Part shown: in pieces, positions 35,265 to 43,761 of the stretch | How positions within the stretch are numbered: position 1 is the first letter of the stretch | Layout: every line of letters starts with the position of its first letter | NCBI RefSeq assembly: GCF_031822435.1 | Contig: NZ_JAVQLW010000005.1 | Span: 104,501-168,500 of the forward strand | Length of the DNA: 64,000 nucleotides | Reading direction: 5' to 3' | From: Paracoccus sp. MBLB3053 | GTDB lineage: Bacteria; Pseudomonadota; Alphaproteobacteria; Rhodobacterales; Rhodobacteraceae | Translations under genes and position numbers: made by a program | The notes under the pieces: model-generated | Told to the model about the DNA's origin: nothing | Seen by the model: the letters and a program-made list of their open reading frames with translations, nothing else | Databases searched by the model: none

Positions 35265-36301
35265 GTCCGGCCCCGGATCAGGATGACGGCGAAGGCGGGC
35301 GCCCCCACCAGCGCCGTGACCACCCCGATGGGGACGACCTGTCCGGGGATCAGCACGCGCGAAGCCACGTCCGCCGCGATCATGAACATGGCCCCCGCCA
35401 GCGCCGAGGCAGGCACCAGCGCGCCGTGGCGCGCGCCGACCAGAAAGCGCATCGCATGGGGAACGACCAGCCCGACGAAGCCGATCGCGCCGACAAGGCT
35501 GACCATGACCGCGGTCATCAAGGTGACCGCGCCCAGCAGGACGACCATCACCCGGCGCACCGAAATGCCCAGGGCGGCGGCGGCACTGGCCCCGAAGCTG
35601 AAGGCATCCATGGCGCGAACATGGAGAATGCAGGCCAGAAAACCCACGAGCGCGATCGGGACGGCAAGGGTTACATCCGGCCAGCGCACCCCCGAAAGAT
35701 TGCCGAGCAGCCAGAACATGATCCCACGGGCCTGTTCGGCATTGGCCGATTTCGCGATGAAGAAGCTGGTCAGCGCGTTGAACAGCTGTGACCCCGCGAT
35801 CCCCGCGAGGACAAGCTGCGCCGACCCGCCGCCCGCCGCGCGGGCGAGGGCGGCGACGATGGCGAAGGCCAGCGCCGCACCCGCGAAGGCACCGGCCGAG
35901 ATGCCGATGGCCCCCGCGCCGACCCCCATGATCGTGACCGCGACCGCGCCGGTCGAAGCCCCCGCCGAGACGCCCAGCAGATAGGGATCGGCCAGCGCAT
36001 TGCGCACCAGCGATTGCAGGACCAGCCCCGACAGCGCGAGCCCCGCACCGCATGCGGCGGCAACCAGCGTGCGCGGCATGCGATAGTTCCAGATGATGCC
36101 GGCGTCGATCGGATCGACGGCCAGCGCCGCACCCCACAGCTTGTGGGCCAGAACCTGACCCACCTGCGACAGCGGCAGCGGCGTCTCTCCGAGGGTCACC
36201 CCGGCCAGAACCGCGAGGAAAAGCACGGCCAATCCTGTGCCAAGGCGGAAAACGGGTCGGCGTGGCAATCTCGCCGTGCCGGGAATGGCCGCCTCGCTCA
36301 T
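35261..36301 (-). CDS. btuC: Corrinoid-type ABC transporter permease (BtuC/FecCD family)
   Basis: 346 residues with about ten membrane helices. Hallmarks are YRMPRTLVAAACGAGLALSGLVLQSLVRNALADPYLLGVSAGAS near the start and GFVGLVVPHAMRFLVGARHGALVPASALAGA near the end, which forms the ATPase contact. It probably works as a dimer with two BtuD copies. It overlaps its neighbours by 4 bp on both sides. Confidence 0.88.
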   Translation of the reverse strand: MSEAAIPGTARLPRRPVFRLGTGLAVLFLAVLAGVTLGETPLPLSQVGQVLAHKLWGAALAVDPIDAGIIWNYRMPRTLVAAACGAGLALSGLVLQSLVRNALADPYLLGVSAGASTGAVAVTIMGVGAGAIGISAGAFAGAALAFAIVAALARAAGGGSAQLVLAGIAGSQLFNALTSFFIAKSANAEQARGIMFWLLGNLSGVRWPDVTLAVPIALVGFLACILHVRAMDAFSFGASAAAALGISVRRVMVVLLGAVTLMTAVMVSLVGAIGFVGLVVPHAMRFLVGARHGALVPASALAGAMFMIAADVASRVLIPGQVVPIGVVTALVGAPAFAVILIRGRT

Positions 36302-37308
36302 TTCAGGTCGAGCTTCGGCAGCGCCTCGGCCAGGGTCTCGAGCGCGTCGATATTGCGGATCGAGGGGTCCATGGCATGCGCGTCCAGAACGATGAGGCGA
36401 TCATGCTTCACCGCGTCCATCTGGCTGGTCACCGGATCGGATTTCAGGAAGGCGATCTTTTTTTCATGATCGTCGGCCTCGAAGCGGCGCCGGTCCATCC
36501 TTGCCAGGACGATGACCGAAGGATTGGCGCGGGCAATGGTTTCCCAGCTCACGACCGGCCATTCCTCGTCGCTTTCGATGATGTTCCTGATCCCCAGGGC
36601 CTGCATCATGTAGCCGGGCGGTCCCTTGCGACCCGCGACATAGGGGTCGATGTCCATCTCGGCTGACGAGAACCAGAAGACCGCCGAGCCATCCTTGAGA
36701 TCGAGTGCCTTGGCCTTTTCGATCGCCTTCGCTTCGCGCGATCGCAGTTCGTTCACCAGCGCGGTGCCCTTGTCAGCCACGTCGAAGATGCGGCCCAGTT
36801 CAATGACGCCCTGATAGATGCTGTCCATCGAATACATCGACGATCGCGTGCCGTCCGAGCCCTTGGTATTGTCCTTGCCGGTGCAATCCGAGGGCAGGGT
36901 GTAGACGGGAATGCCCAGGTCGGCGAACTGCTCGCGCGTGGCGACGATGCCTTGGGGCCCTACATGCCATTCGTATTGCACGGTGACGATCCCCGGGCGC
37001 AAGGCCGCAACGCTTTCGAAGCTCGGGTCATTGTCGGCCAGGCGCTCGATCCCGGCATTCTCCATCTGGAACTGCGGAAGGACTTCGGTGAACCAGACCG
37101 AGGTGCCAGCGACCTTATCGGCCAGACCCAGAGAATAGAGTATCTCGGTCGCTGCCTGACCCACGGTTACGGCGCTTTCCGGCGCCTTGGCGAAAGACAG
37201 ATCGACGCCGCAGTTCGAAAGCGTCACGGGCCATGCGGTCTGTGCGCCGACCGGAAGGGTGAGGGCGCTTGCAAGCAGCAGCCCTGCGGGCAGGGTCCTG
37301 GTCAACAT
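36298..37308 (-). CDS. btuF: Corrinoid-type ABC transporter substrate-binding protein (BtuF-like)
   Basis: 336 residues from the ATG at 37308 (GGAG upstream). A signal peptide ends near PVGAQ. The fold is the FecB/BtuF cluster A type: TVGQAATEILYSLGLADKVAGTSV, ALRPGIVTVQYEW and the long helix region around VVSWETIARANPSVIVLARMDRRRF. First gene of btuFCD-paz; the riboswitch lies 160 nt upstream of its start. The substrate is inferred from the riboswitch, since no ligand residues can be assigned by eye. Confidence 0.85.
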   Translation of the reverse strand: MLTRTLPAGLLLASALTLPVGAQTAWPVTLSNCGVDLSFAKAPESAVTVGQAATEILYSLGLADKVAGTSVWFTEVLPQFQMENAGIERLADNDPSFESVAALRPGIVTVQYEWHVGPQGIVATREQFADLGIPVYTLPSDCTGKDNTKGSDGTRSSMYSMDSIYQGVIELGRIFDVADKGTALVNELRSREAKAIEKAKALDLKDGSAVFWFSSAEMDIDPYVAGRKGPPGYMMQALGIRNIIESDEEWPVVSWETIARANPSVIVLARMDRRRFEADDHEKKIAFLKSDPVTSQMDAVKHDRLIVLDAHAMDPSIRNIDALETLAEALPKLDLK

Positions 37309-37469
37309 CTTCGTTCTCCGATCTGAAAACGACCGGAGGGCAGGGGAGACGGCCACGGGCAGGCCGCGTCCCGCAAGGCCACGCAGCAACGGAAGAACGC
37401 CCCGACGGATCGGCAGGGTTTCGACATTCGGCACCTCCCCGGACGCCCCGCCCGGATCGCGTTGGTTAC

Positions 37470-37648
37470 ATCCGTCGGCAGGTCTCCTGACTGGCGAGTC
37501 ATCGCGGGATGCGGCCTTCCCATGGCCCGCGGGGCCACAGTGGCTGTATCGCATCCTGCTCGTCGCCTACAGTTGCGGGGGCAGTTCCGGTTCGGGGCAA
37601 GGATGGGCCCCGGCGGATTCCCTTTCAATTCCTTTCGGAAACCGACGG
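37470..37648 (-). ncRNA. Cobalamin riboswitch
   Basis: Reading the minus strand, the conserved elements occur in order: GAAAGGGAATCC, GGAACTGCCCCCGCAACTGTA, the B12-box-like GCCACTG (37538-37544), GGGAAGGC, and the terminal GCCAGTCAGGAGACCTGCC (37476-37495). The order and sequence match the adenosylcobalamin/cobalamin aptamer. It precedes the BtuF-like gene by about 160 nt and should switch off the operon when B12 is abundant. I did not identify the expression platform. Confidence 0.93.
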
Positions 37649-37752
37649 GGTCGTCATATGCGCCGCCTGGATGTGATGCAACAGGCGTGATGCGCCCGGC
37701 CACGGCGCACTTGCGCGAAAGCCACGCCTTTGGCAGAAGATGGGCGAGGATC

Positions 37753-38196
37753 ATGATAGGGCCCGGCTTGGCGATCAAGGTATCAGGACATGCACCTGCC
37801 CTTCCGGCATTCCGCCGGGCGGTCGGGTTCCTGTTGGTGGTGCCCTTTCTCATGCTGTCGCTGATTGCGCAGGGCACCATGGTCACGAGCGGGCCGACCC
37901 CGCAAAGCTTCATGATGGTGCTGTGCGGCGCGCATGAGCCGGTCGCGATGGTGATCGACGACCAGGGCAACGTCATTCCGGCCGCCGAACAGGATCAGGA
38001 CGGCGGCCCGGTTCCGAAGAAGTCGAAATCGCCCTGCGACTGGTCGTCGCATGCTCAGCCCTTGCTGGTCGGTGTCGGGACGATGCCGGTCGAACGTGCC
38101 GACGCGGGGTCGCTCGATCTCGCGCCCCTTCCCGAGCAGCGCTTGCTGCGCGCGGAGATCCTGACCCCATCGGCCCGGGGGCCGCCGACTGCCTGA
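37753..38196 (+). CDS. Small membrane protein, DUF2946-like
   Basis: 147 residues from the ATG at 37753 with GAGGA upstream. One strong membrane helix (VGFLLVVPFLMLSLIAQGTMV) is followed by a periplasmic-type region with FMMVLCGAHEPVAMVIDDQG, which resembles DUF2946 proteins found beside copper and PepSY genes. A single Cys follows in KSPCDWSSHAQPLL. The frame is open upstream, but codons there overlap the riboswitch region on the other strand and have no coding character. First gene of a set with PCuAC and PepSY-TM. Confidence 0.6.
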   Translation: MIGPGLAIKVSGHAPALPAFRRAVGFLLVVPFLMLSLIAQGTMVTSGPTPQSFMMVLCGAHEPVAMVIDDQGNVIPAAEQDQDGGPVPKKSKSPCDWSSHAQPLLVGVGTMPVERADAGSLDLAPLPEQRLLRAEILTPSARGPPTA

Positions 38197-38198
38197 TA

Positions 38199-38217
38199 TG
38201 GCCCGGAAATCGGGCCA
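38199..38217 (+). terminator. Hairpin between the DUF2946-like and PCuAC genes
   Basis: TGGCCCG-GAAAT-CGGGCCA is a perfect 7-bp stem starting two bases after the stop codon. It lacks a U-tract; it may be an attenuator or an mRNA-stabilising element within the operon. Confidence 0.45.
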
Positions 38218-38275
38218 GTTGCAGCCGAACGACCGATCCGTCGGTCACGACCTGTTACAGATCAGGAACAGACAC

Positions 38276-38800
38276 ATGATGAAGACTTCTTTTGCCGCCT
38301 TCCTTGCCGCGCTGATCTGCGCCGCGCCCGTCACGGCACTTGCCGACCATACCCATGGCGCCGCCGAAGCGCAGGTGCTGGGCGATCTGGCGATTTCGGA
38401 CGGCTTCACCCGCGCCATGCTGCCCAATGCGCCGGTCGCCGGTGGTTTCCTGTCCATCGCCAACAACGGCACCCAGGACGATCGTCTGATTTCGGCAAGT
38501 TCGGACCGCGCGGGCGAGGTGCAGATCCACGAAATGGCCATGCAGGGCCACGTGATGAAGATGCGCGAATTGCCCGACGGGCTGGCGATCCCCGCCGGTC
38601 AGACGGTGGAGCTGAAGCCGGGCGGCTATCACCTGATGTTCCTGCAGGTGAAAACGCCCTTTGCCGAGGACGAGAGCGTCCCGGTCACTCTGGTCTTCGA
38701 GAAGGCCGGGTCGACCGAGATCGAACTGCCCGTCGGCCCCGCCGACGCGAAGGCCGCTGCGCATGGCCATGGCGGCCATGACGATCATTCCGGTCACTGA
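38276..38800 (+). CDS. Periplasmic copper chaperone PCuAC
   Basis: 174 residues with a signal peptide (TALA-DHTHG). The PCuAC copper motif is present as His85, Met96, His119 and Met121 (H-x10-M-x22-H-x-M), close to the family spacing. The C-terminus is His/Gly-rich (HGHGGHDDHSGH) and may add copper binding. PCuAC delivers Cu(I) to the Cu-A or Cu-B sites of cytochrome oxidases. AGGA lies before the tandem ATGs at 38276 and 38279. Confidence 0.9.
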   Translation: MMKTSFAAFLAALICAAPVTALADHTHGAAEAQVLGDLAISDGFTRAMLPNAPVAGGFLSIANNGTQDDRLISASSDRAGEVQIHEMAMQGHVMKMRELPDGLAIPAGQTVELKPGGYHLMFLQVKTPFAEDESVPVTLVFEKAGSTEIELPVGPADAKAAAHGHGGHDDHSGH

Positions 38801-38888
38801 CCTGCCCTGAGATCCATTCGGCCCGATGACGGGCCGCCCCCCTTGTTTCGCGGGACCGTTTGCGGCCCGCCTGCTTGCGAGCACCGAT

Positions 38889-40259
38889 ATGTCACTTCAG
38901 GATACGGCCATTGGCCGTCCCGCACGCGCCGCGACCGGCGCGAGCGATCTTTACCGCGCCGTGTGGCGCTGGCATTTCTATGCCGGGCTGCTTGTACTGC
39001 CCTTTCTCATCTCGCTCTCGATCACGGGCGCGCTCTACATCTATCGTGATGAAATCGACGCCTGGTATCATGCCGATCTGAAGCGTGTCGCCGTCCAGCA
39101 GGCCGATCGCATCGCGCCGACCGCCATGGTCGCATCTGCGCTGCAGGTCGTGCCGGGGTCAGCCTTGAAATACACCGCACCCGCGCATCCCGACAGTTCG
39201 GCCGAGATCACCGTCAAGACAGCCGATGGCAAGTCGGCGGTCTATGTCGATCCCTATAGCGGCCTTGTCCTTGGCGCGCTGTCCGATCGCAGCACGCTGA
39301 TGTGGACGATCCGCTATCTGCACAGTCTCAAGTATTTCGGCACCTATGCGCGCTATGCCATCGAGATCGCAGCGGGGTGGTCCATCCTGCTGGTCGGAAC
39401 CGGCATCTACCTGTGGTGGCCGCGCGGGCAAAAGGGCGGCGTCCTATCGGTCCGGGGCAGGCCGCAACGTCGCGTGTTCTGGCGCGACCTGCACGCGGTG
39501 ACGGGGCTGTTCGTCGGCGGCTTCATCGTCTTTCTTGCCATCACCGGCATGCCATGGTCGGGCGTCTGGGGTGCCAAGGTGAATCAATGGGCCAATGGCA
39601 ACAATTTCGGCTATCCCGACGGGGTGCGGGTCAACGTTCCGATGTCGGACCAGAAGCTGGACGACATCGCCAAGACCTCGTGGACGCTTGAACAGGCGCG
39701 CCTGCCTGAAACGCCCAATGTGCAGGATGGCGCGGCGCCGATCTCGCTGGATCAGGCGGTGATGAAGTTCGACGCCCTTGGTCTGCACCCCGGCTATTCG
39801 GTCGCCCTTCCGGGCAGGCCCCAAGGCGTCTTCACCGGTTCGGTCTATCCCGATGACCTGAGCCAGCAGCGTGTCATCCATCTTGACCAGTATTCGGGAG
39901 AGCCGCTTCTGGACATGGGCTACGGCGATTACGGACCAATGGGCAAGGCGCTGGAATGGGGCATCAATACGCATATGGGGCAGACCTTCGGCGCGGCGAA
40001 CCAGCTTATCCTTGTGATGGCCTGCATCGCGACCGTGCTGCTTTGCGTCTCGGCCGCGGTCATGTGGTGGAAAAGGCGCCCATCGGGTTCGCTCGGGGTG
40101 CCACCGATGCCGTCGGACAAGCGCGTGTTGCGCGGACTGGTCGCGATTCTCGCCCTTGGCGGCATCCTTTTTCCGCTGGTCGGAGCGTCGCTGATCGTAA
40201 TGCTCGCGCTTGACGCGATCTTCATGCGGTCGCGTCGCTTCGGCGGGGCCGCGGGCTAG
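38889..40259 (+). CDS. PepSY-associated TM (PepSY_TM) domain protein
   Basis: 456 residues with four to five membrane helices. The YRAVWRWHFYAGLLVLPFLISLSITGALYIYRDEID start and the RDLHAVTGLFVGGFIVFLAITGMPWSGVWG block are typical of PepSY_TM proteins, which include siderophore or metal reductases and copper-associated proteins. Conserved His residues in WRWHFYAG and RDLHAVTG may coordinate haem or metal. The start at 38889 (MSLQDTA) is chosen over 38826 because the extra leader shows no coding character. It ends in front of a strong terminator. Confidence 0.85.
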   Translation: MSLQDTAIGRPARAATGASDLYRAVWRWHFYAGLLVLPFLISLSITGALYIYRDEIDAWYHADLKRVAVQQADRIAPTAMVASALQVVPGSALKYTAPAHPDSSAEITVKTADGKSAVYVDPYSGLVLGALSDRSTLMWTIRYLHSLKYFGTYARYAIEIAAGWSILLVGTGIYLWWPRGQKGGVLSVRGRPQRRVFWRDLHAVTGLFVGGFIVFLAITGMPWSGVWGAKVNQWANGNNFGYPDGVRVNVPMSDQKLDDIAKTSWTLEQARLPETPNVQDGAAPISLDQAVMKFDALGLHPGYSVALPGRPQGVFTGSVYPDDLSQQRVIHLDQYSGEPLLDMGYGDYGPMGKALEWGINTHMGQTFGAANQLILVMACIATVLLCVSAAVMWWKRRPSGSLGVPPMPSDKRVLRGLVAILALGGILFPLVGASLIVMLALDAIFMRSRRFGGAAG

Positions 40260-40275
40260 ATCGCCGCCAACATGG

Positions 40276-40302
40276 GGCGGCCCGGATCGGGGCCGCCTTT
40301 CT
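40276..40302 (+). terminator. Rho-independent terminator after the PepSY gene
   Basis: GGCGGCCC-GGATCG-GGGCCGCC forms a perfect 8-bp GC stem followed by TTTCT. It lies 17 bp after the PepSY_TM stop codon and 20 bp before the convergent dsbA-like stop. Confidence 0.75.
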
Positions 40303-40324
40303 CGCGCGCGGACGGATCGGCGGA

Positions 40325-40945
40325 TCATCCCCTTCGCGCGGTATCTATCGCGGATTTCAGGACGCTCATGCGCGTGACGCCGGGAAACAGATCGCGACCC
40401 ACGACGTAGGAGGGCGCGCCCATCAGCCCCAGCATTTCGGCGATGCCCATATTGCGGCCGACCAGAGCGGTCCACTTGGCATAACCCTTGTCGAAGCTCT
40501 CAAGCGCCGCTTCGGGGGAGATGCCCGCCTTGGCGACGGCCTTGTCGATATCGGCATCGGTCAGCCTGCGGCCCTTCATTGCCATCATGGCTTCCACGAC
40601 CTGAGGGTATTTCCCGCCCGCCACTGACCCCAGCGCGATCATCGTCGCGCGTTCTGAAACCGGTCCGAATACGGGCCAGTCCTTCAGGACCAGGCGGATG
40701 CCACCATCCTTGTGCACGAGATCCATCGTTTCGGGATGGGCCTTGCGGCAGAAGGGGCATTGATAATCGAAAAACTCGATCAGCGTGACATCGCCATCCG
40801 GGTTGCCAAGCACGGGCTGGTCGGGATCGTGCGTGAGTTCGCGCGGAGACGGACCCGCGATCTGCGATTGCGCGAAGGCGGGCGAAATCATGACGCAGGT
40901 CGCGCCAAGCCCCATTGCCAGCGTGTCGCGGCGTGTCGGTTTCAT
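40325..40945 (-). CDS. DsbA family thiol-disulfide oxidoreductase
   Basis: 206 residues with a signal peptide (SPAFAQ). The thioredoxin fold has the active site C63-PF-C66 and the cis-Pro loop GAPSYVVG. Of the DsbA relatives it looks most like the DsbA/Com1-type proteins with a CPFC centre. It overlaps the L,D-transpeptidase gene by 4 bp, so oxidative folding or reduction in the periplasm is tied to cell-wall cross-linking here. Confidence 0.88.
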   Translation of the reverse strand: MKPTRRDTLAMGLGATCVMISPAFAQSQIAGPSPRELTHDPDQPVLGNPDGDVTLIEFFDYQCPFCRKAHPETMDLVHKDGGIRLVLKDWPVFGPVSERATMIALGSVAGGKYPQVVEAMMAMKGRRLTDADIDKAVAKAGISPEAALESFDKGYAKWTALVGRNMGIAEMLGLMGAPSYVVGRDLFPGVTRMSVLKSAIDTARRG

Positions 40946-41742
40946 GTGGTTTCTCCTTGCGGGAAATCATCTGCGCGGCTGAGCCAGTCGGTCCCGGTAT
41001 CGCCGGGCATCGGGGGCGGAGCGATCCGGGATGGGGGCGGGGGCAACAACGTGCCCGGTGGCACCGTGCCCATTCCCGCCTGTTCAAGTTCCAGCACCAC
41101 GACTCGCGCCCCTGAACGCACGCGTTCTTCAAGGTGGATGGCATCCTGATTGAACATCCGGATGCAGCCAGCCGATGTCGCCTTGCCGATCGAGGAAGGG
41201 TCCATGGTGCCGTGGATGCGGTAGAACGTATCCTTGTTGCCCTTGTGCAGATACATGGCGCGCGCGCCCAACGGGTTTCCCGGCCCGCCCGGAAGGCCGT
41301 CGCGTAGCGCGGCATAGGTCTCGGGCTGGTCCTTGATCATGTTCTCGGTCGGCCGCCAGCTTGGCCAGTTTCGGGCATAGGGGATATGCGCCTCACCGGC
41401 GAAGGCCCGGCCTTCGTCTCCGACCGAGACACCGTAGCGCATCGCCCGGTTGTCAGGCAGCACGTAATAGAGAAAGCGCAGCCAGGGGTCGATGATGATG
41501 GTACCCGGCTTTTCGTCGGTCCAGTAATCCACCTCTTGGCGGATATTGCGCTGGGTCAGGTATTTGGGGTCGATCGCATCGATCCGGAATCCGTTATCCT
41601 CGGTTGCGGCATACATCGACAGAACCTCGGGTGCGACCGGCGGCACGACCGGGGGCTGTTCCGGTCCGGGTTTTTCGGCACAGGCGCCGAGGGCGAGTGG
41701 CAGGGCCAGGATCAGCGCAAGACGGCGCAGCGGAAGTCGCAT
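40942..41742 (-). CDS. L,D-transpeptidase lipoprotein (YkuD)
   Basis: 266 residues from the ATG at 41742 (AAGGA upstream). The leader ends in lipobox LGAC. The YkuD domain (about residues 75-215) has the active site HGTMDPSSIGKATSAGCIRM with Cys193; the residues differ from the SHGCVR of the copy at 14.3-15.3 kb, so the two are distinct subfamilies. It cross-links peptidoglycan 3-3 or tethers proteins. The C-terminal tail is Pro-rich. The coupled DsbA gene may keep its catalytic Cys in the right state. Confidence 0.88.
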   Translation of the reverse strand: MRLPLRRLALILALPLALGACAEKPGPEQPPVVPPVAPEVLSMYAATEDNGFRIDAIDPKYLTQRNIRQEVDYWTDEKPGTIIIDPWLRFLYYVLPDNRAMRYGVSVGDEGRAFAGEAHIPYARNWPSWRPTENMIKDQPETYAALRDGLPGGPGNPLGARAMYLHKGNKDTFYRIHGTMDPSSIGKATSAGCIRMFNQDAIHLEERVRSGARVVVLELEQAGMGTVPPGTLLPPPPSRIAPPPMPGDTGTDWLSRADDFPQGETT

Positions 41743-41897
41743 CAGTTCGGTCCTTTCAGGGATTGCATGCCTGCGCGCAGATCGGCGCGCGAGATTTCGC
41801 CAAGGGGTGGCGGTCACGACCATCAAGTTAAGCAGCCCGGCCAGCACCGCCATGCGATCGGCGGACCAGACGAAGGGGCCAAGCGACGGTCCCTGCA

Positions 41898-43649
41898 TCA
41901 GCCGTTCCCCGCCGCACGGGCAGAGCGCCGCAATTCACCCGCCGAAATCGTGCCGATGAGACGGCTTCCCGCGACCTCGCGCCGTTCACGGTCAAGGAAG
42001 ATCATGGTCGGTGGTCCGGCCACGCCCAGTTCGGCCATCAGTGCGATCAGGTCCGGGTTCGGCTCACTGACATCGACCTTGACCCGCGCGAGATCCGAAA
42101 GGGCTGCCATGATGTCCGGGTCGGGGAGAAGATCGCGTTCGATGCCGCGACAGGTGATGCACCAATCTGCGGTGACATAGATGATCGCGGGCCGATCGGC
42201 CGGGCTTGCGAGCGCCTGGCGCAATGCACCTGCTGACCCGACATCGGCGAAGTCCTGGCCTGTCTCGGCCGGGGCGCGCGCGGCACTCGCAAGGCTTGCA
42301 AGCGGTTTCAGCGGATCGCTTCCACCCGATGCGGCGCCGAAGGCCTGCAGGAGACCTGCGACAAGGGCGCTCACGGCAAGGGTGCGGGCGATCGGGGCGA
42401 TCTCGCGCCCGAACGCGCCAAGATGAATGCCCGTTCCGATCAGAAGAATGGCCCAAAGCGCCAGCGTTGCCTGCCCCGGCAGGATGCGACCGGCGAGCCA
42501 GATGGCCATGACCAGAAAGACCAGTGCAAAAATGCCCCGGACATGATGCATCCACTGCCCGGCCCTGGGCAGAAGGGCCGCGCCGAACGTAGCCGCGAGA
42601 ACCAGCGGAATCCCTTGCCCGAGCCCCAGCGCGAAAAGTGCCGCGGCACCTAGCGCGACATCCCCGGTCTGGGCGATGTATAGAAGCGCACCCGCCAGCG
42701 GCGCGGTCACGCAGGGCCCGAGGATCAGAGCCGAGCAGAAGCCAAGGATCGCCGCCCCCAAAAGCGAACCACGGGGTCCTTGAAGCCGAGAGATCCGCGC
42801 CGAAACCGCGCCCGGCATCTTCAGATCGAAATGCCCCAGCGCCGACATGGCGAGAGCGCCGAAGAGCAAGGCCATGGCGCCGATCGCCCATGGCGATTGC
42901 AGGGCAATCTGAAGGTTCTGGCCGGACCAACCGACGATGGCGCCGATCAGGCCAAAGGCCGAGGCCATGGCCAGCGCGTAGACGCCCGAAAGCGCTGCGC
43001 CGCGCGCAGGTACAAGCGCTTCGCCCTGCCGCGCAAGCATGCCGATCAGGACGGGGAGCATGGGAAAGGCGCAAGGCGTGAATGCCAGGGCGATGCCGAA
43101 GCCCAGATAAGCCAGCAGCAGCCATGCCGTGCCTTTGGCCGCCAGACCATCCAGCCCGGGGGTCGTTTCGAACACCAGTCCGACTGCGGTGCCGGGGACT
43201 TCGGCAGGCATCCGCGTGGACATCTGCGGCGTCGGCAGATCAATCACTGCGCTTGTCGGCTGGTAGCAGATGCCGTTGTCCTGACAGCCCTGATAGGTGA
43301 CCTCGACCCGGCCCGCAGCATCCGGCACGGTAATCTGCGCCTTGTCATGATAGACCTCGACCAAGCCGAAGCTGGGGTCGTCCTTGATCGCGCCCGGAGC
43401 GGTCACGACCCGAAGCTTCTTGCCCGCAGCATCCGTCACTTCGAAGCTGTCCCGGTAAAGGTAATAGCCGGGCGCGATCTTCCATCCGATATGCGCGCCT
43501 GCGCTATCGGCGGGCTCGAGCCGCATCTGGAAAGCCTCATGCGGGTCAAGCGGTCGCGCCGCTTTCCCCGAAATCGAAAATTCCTGCGCGACGAGCGGCA
43601 TCGCGACCAGAATCCACGCAAAGATGATCGTCAGGAACCTTGCTCTCAT
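41898..43649 (-). CDS. dsbD: Thiol:disulfide interchange protein DsbD
   Basis: 583 residues in the three DsbD parts: an N-terminal periplasmic domain with the Cys pair in CQDNGICYQP, a membrane core of about eight helices with TPCAFPMLPV and LGPCVTAP each carrying one reactive Cys, and a C-terminal thioredoxin-like domain with C497-IT-C500. It carries electrons from cytoplasmic thioredoxin to periplasmic partners such as DsbA-like and copper proteins. Start: 43649 (MRARFL); 43688 is an alternative. The gene leads the minus-strand operon and faces the two-component system. Confidence 0.92.
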   Translation of the reverse strand: MRARFLTIIFAWILVAMPLVAQEFSISGKAARPLDPHEAFQMRLEPADSAGAHIGWKIAPGYYLYRDSFEVTDAAGKKLRVVTAPGAIKDDPSFGLVEVYHDKAQITVPDAAGRVEVTYQGCQDNGICYQPTSAVIDLPTPQMSTRMPAEVPGTAVGLVFETTPGLDGLAAKGTAWLLLAYLGFGIALAFTPCAFPMLPVLIGMLARQGEALVPARGAALSGVYALAMASAFGLIGAIVGWSGQNLQIALQSPWAIGAMALLFGALAMSALGHFDLKMPGAVSARISRLQGPRGSLLGAAILGFCSALILGPCVTAPLAGALLYIAQTGDVALGAAALFALGLGQGIPLVLAATFGAALLPRAGQWMHHVRGIFALVFLVMAIWLAGRILPGQATLALWAILLIGTGIHLGAFGREIAPIARTLAVSALVAGLLQAFGAASGGSDPLKPLASLASAARAPAETGQDFADVGSAGALRQALASPADRPAIIYVTADWCITCRGIERDLLPDPDIMAALSDLARVKVDVSEPNPDLIALMAELGVAGPPTMIFLDRERREVAGSRLIGTISAGELRRSARAAGNG

Positions 43650-43696
43650 GCCGCTCGCAGCCTTTCTGTCATACGACGCAGCAATCACGGACGCGG

Positions 43697-43713
43697 CTTA
43701 AGTCAGCCTTAAG
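43697..43713. promoter_or_regulatory. CTTAAG-N5-CTTAAG direct repeat between dsbD and the response regulator
   Basis: CTTAAG at 43697-43702 and again at 43708-43713, with TCAGC between, gives an 11-bp period. PmrA/QseB-type response regulators bind such TTAAG direct repeats. The site lies in the 112 bp between divergent start codons, 48 bp from the regulator's TTG start. Confidence 0.7.
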
Positions 43714-43761
43714 GCGGCGCTGACAGAAAATGACACCGGAACACGAAACGGAGAGCGCGAA

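Noticed and set aside
34491..36137. 548-codon frame that would fuse the ATPase to upstream sequence
   Set aside because: The upstream part is a shadow of the permease gene; the ATPase starts at 35264 with MRITATHLSF and a 4-bp overlap.
36140..37690. Siderophore or haem importer instead of a B12 importer
   Set aside because: The protein families alone would allow it, but the cobalamin riboswitch directly upstream favours a corrinoid substrate.
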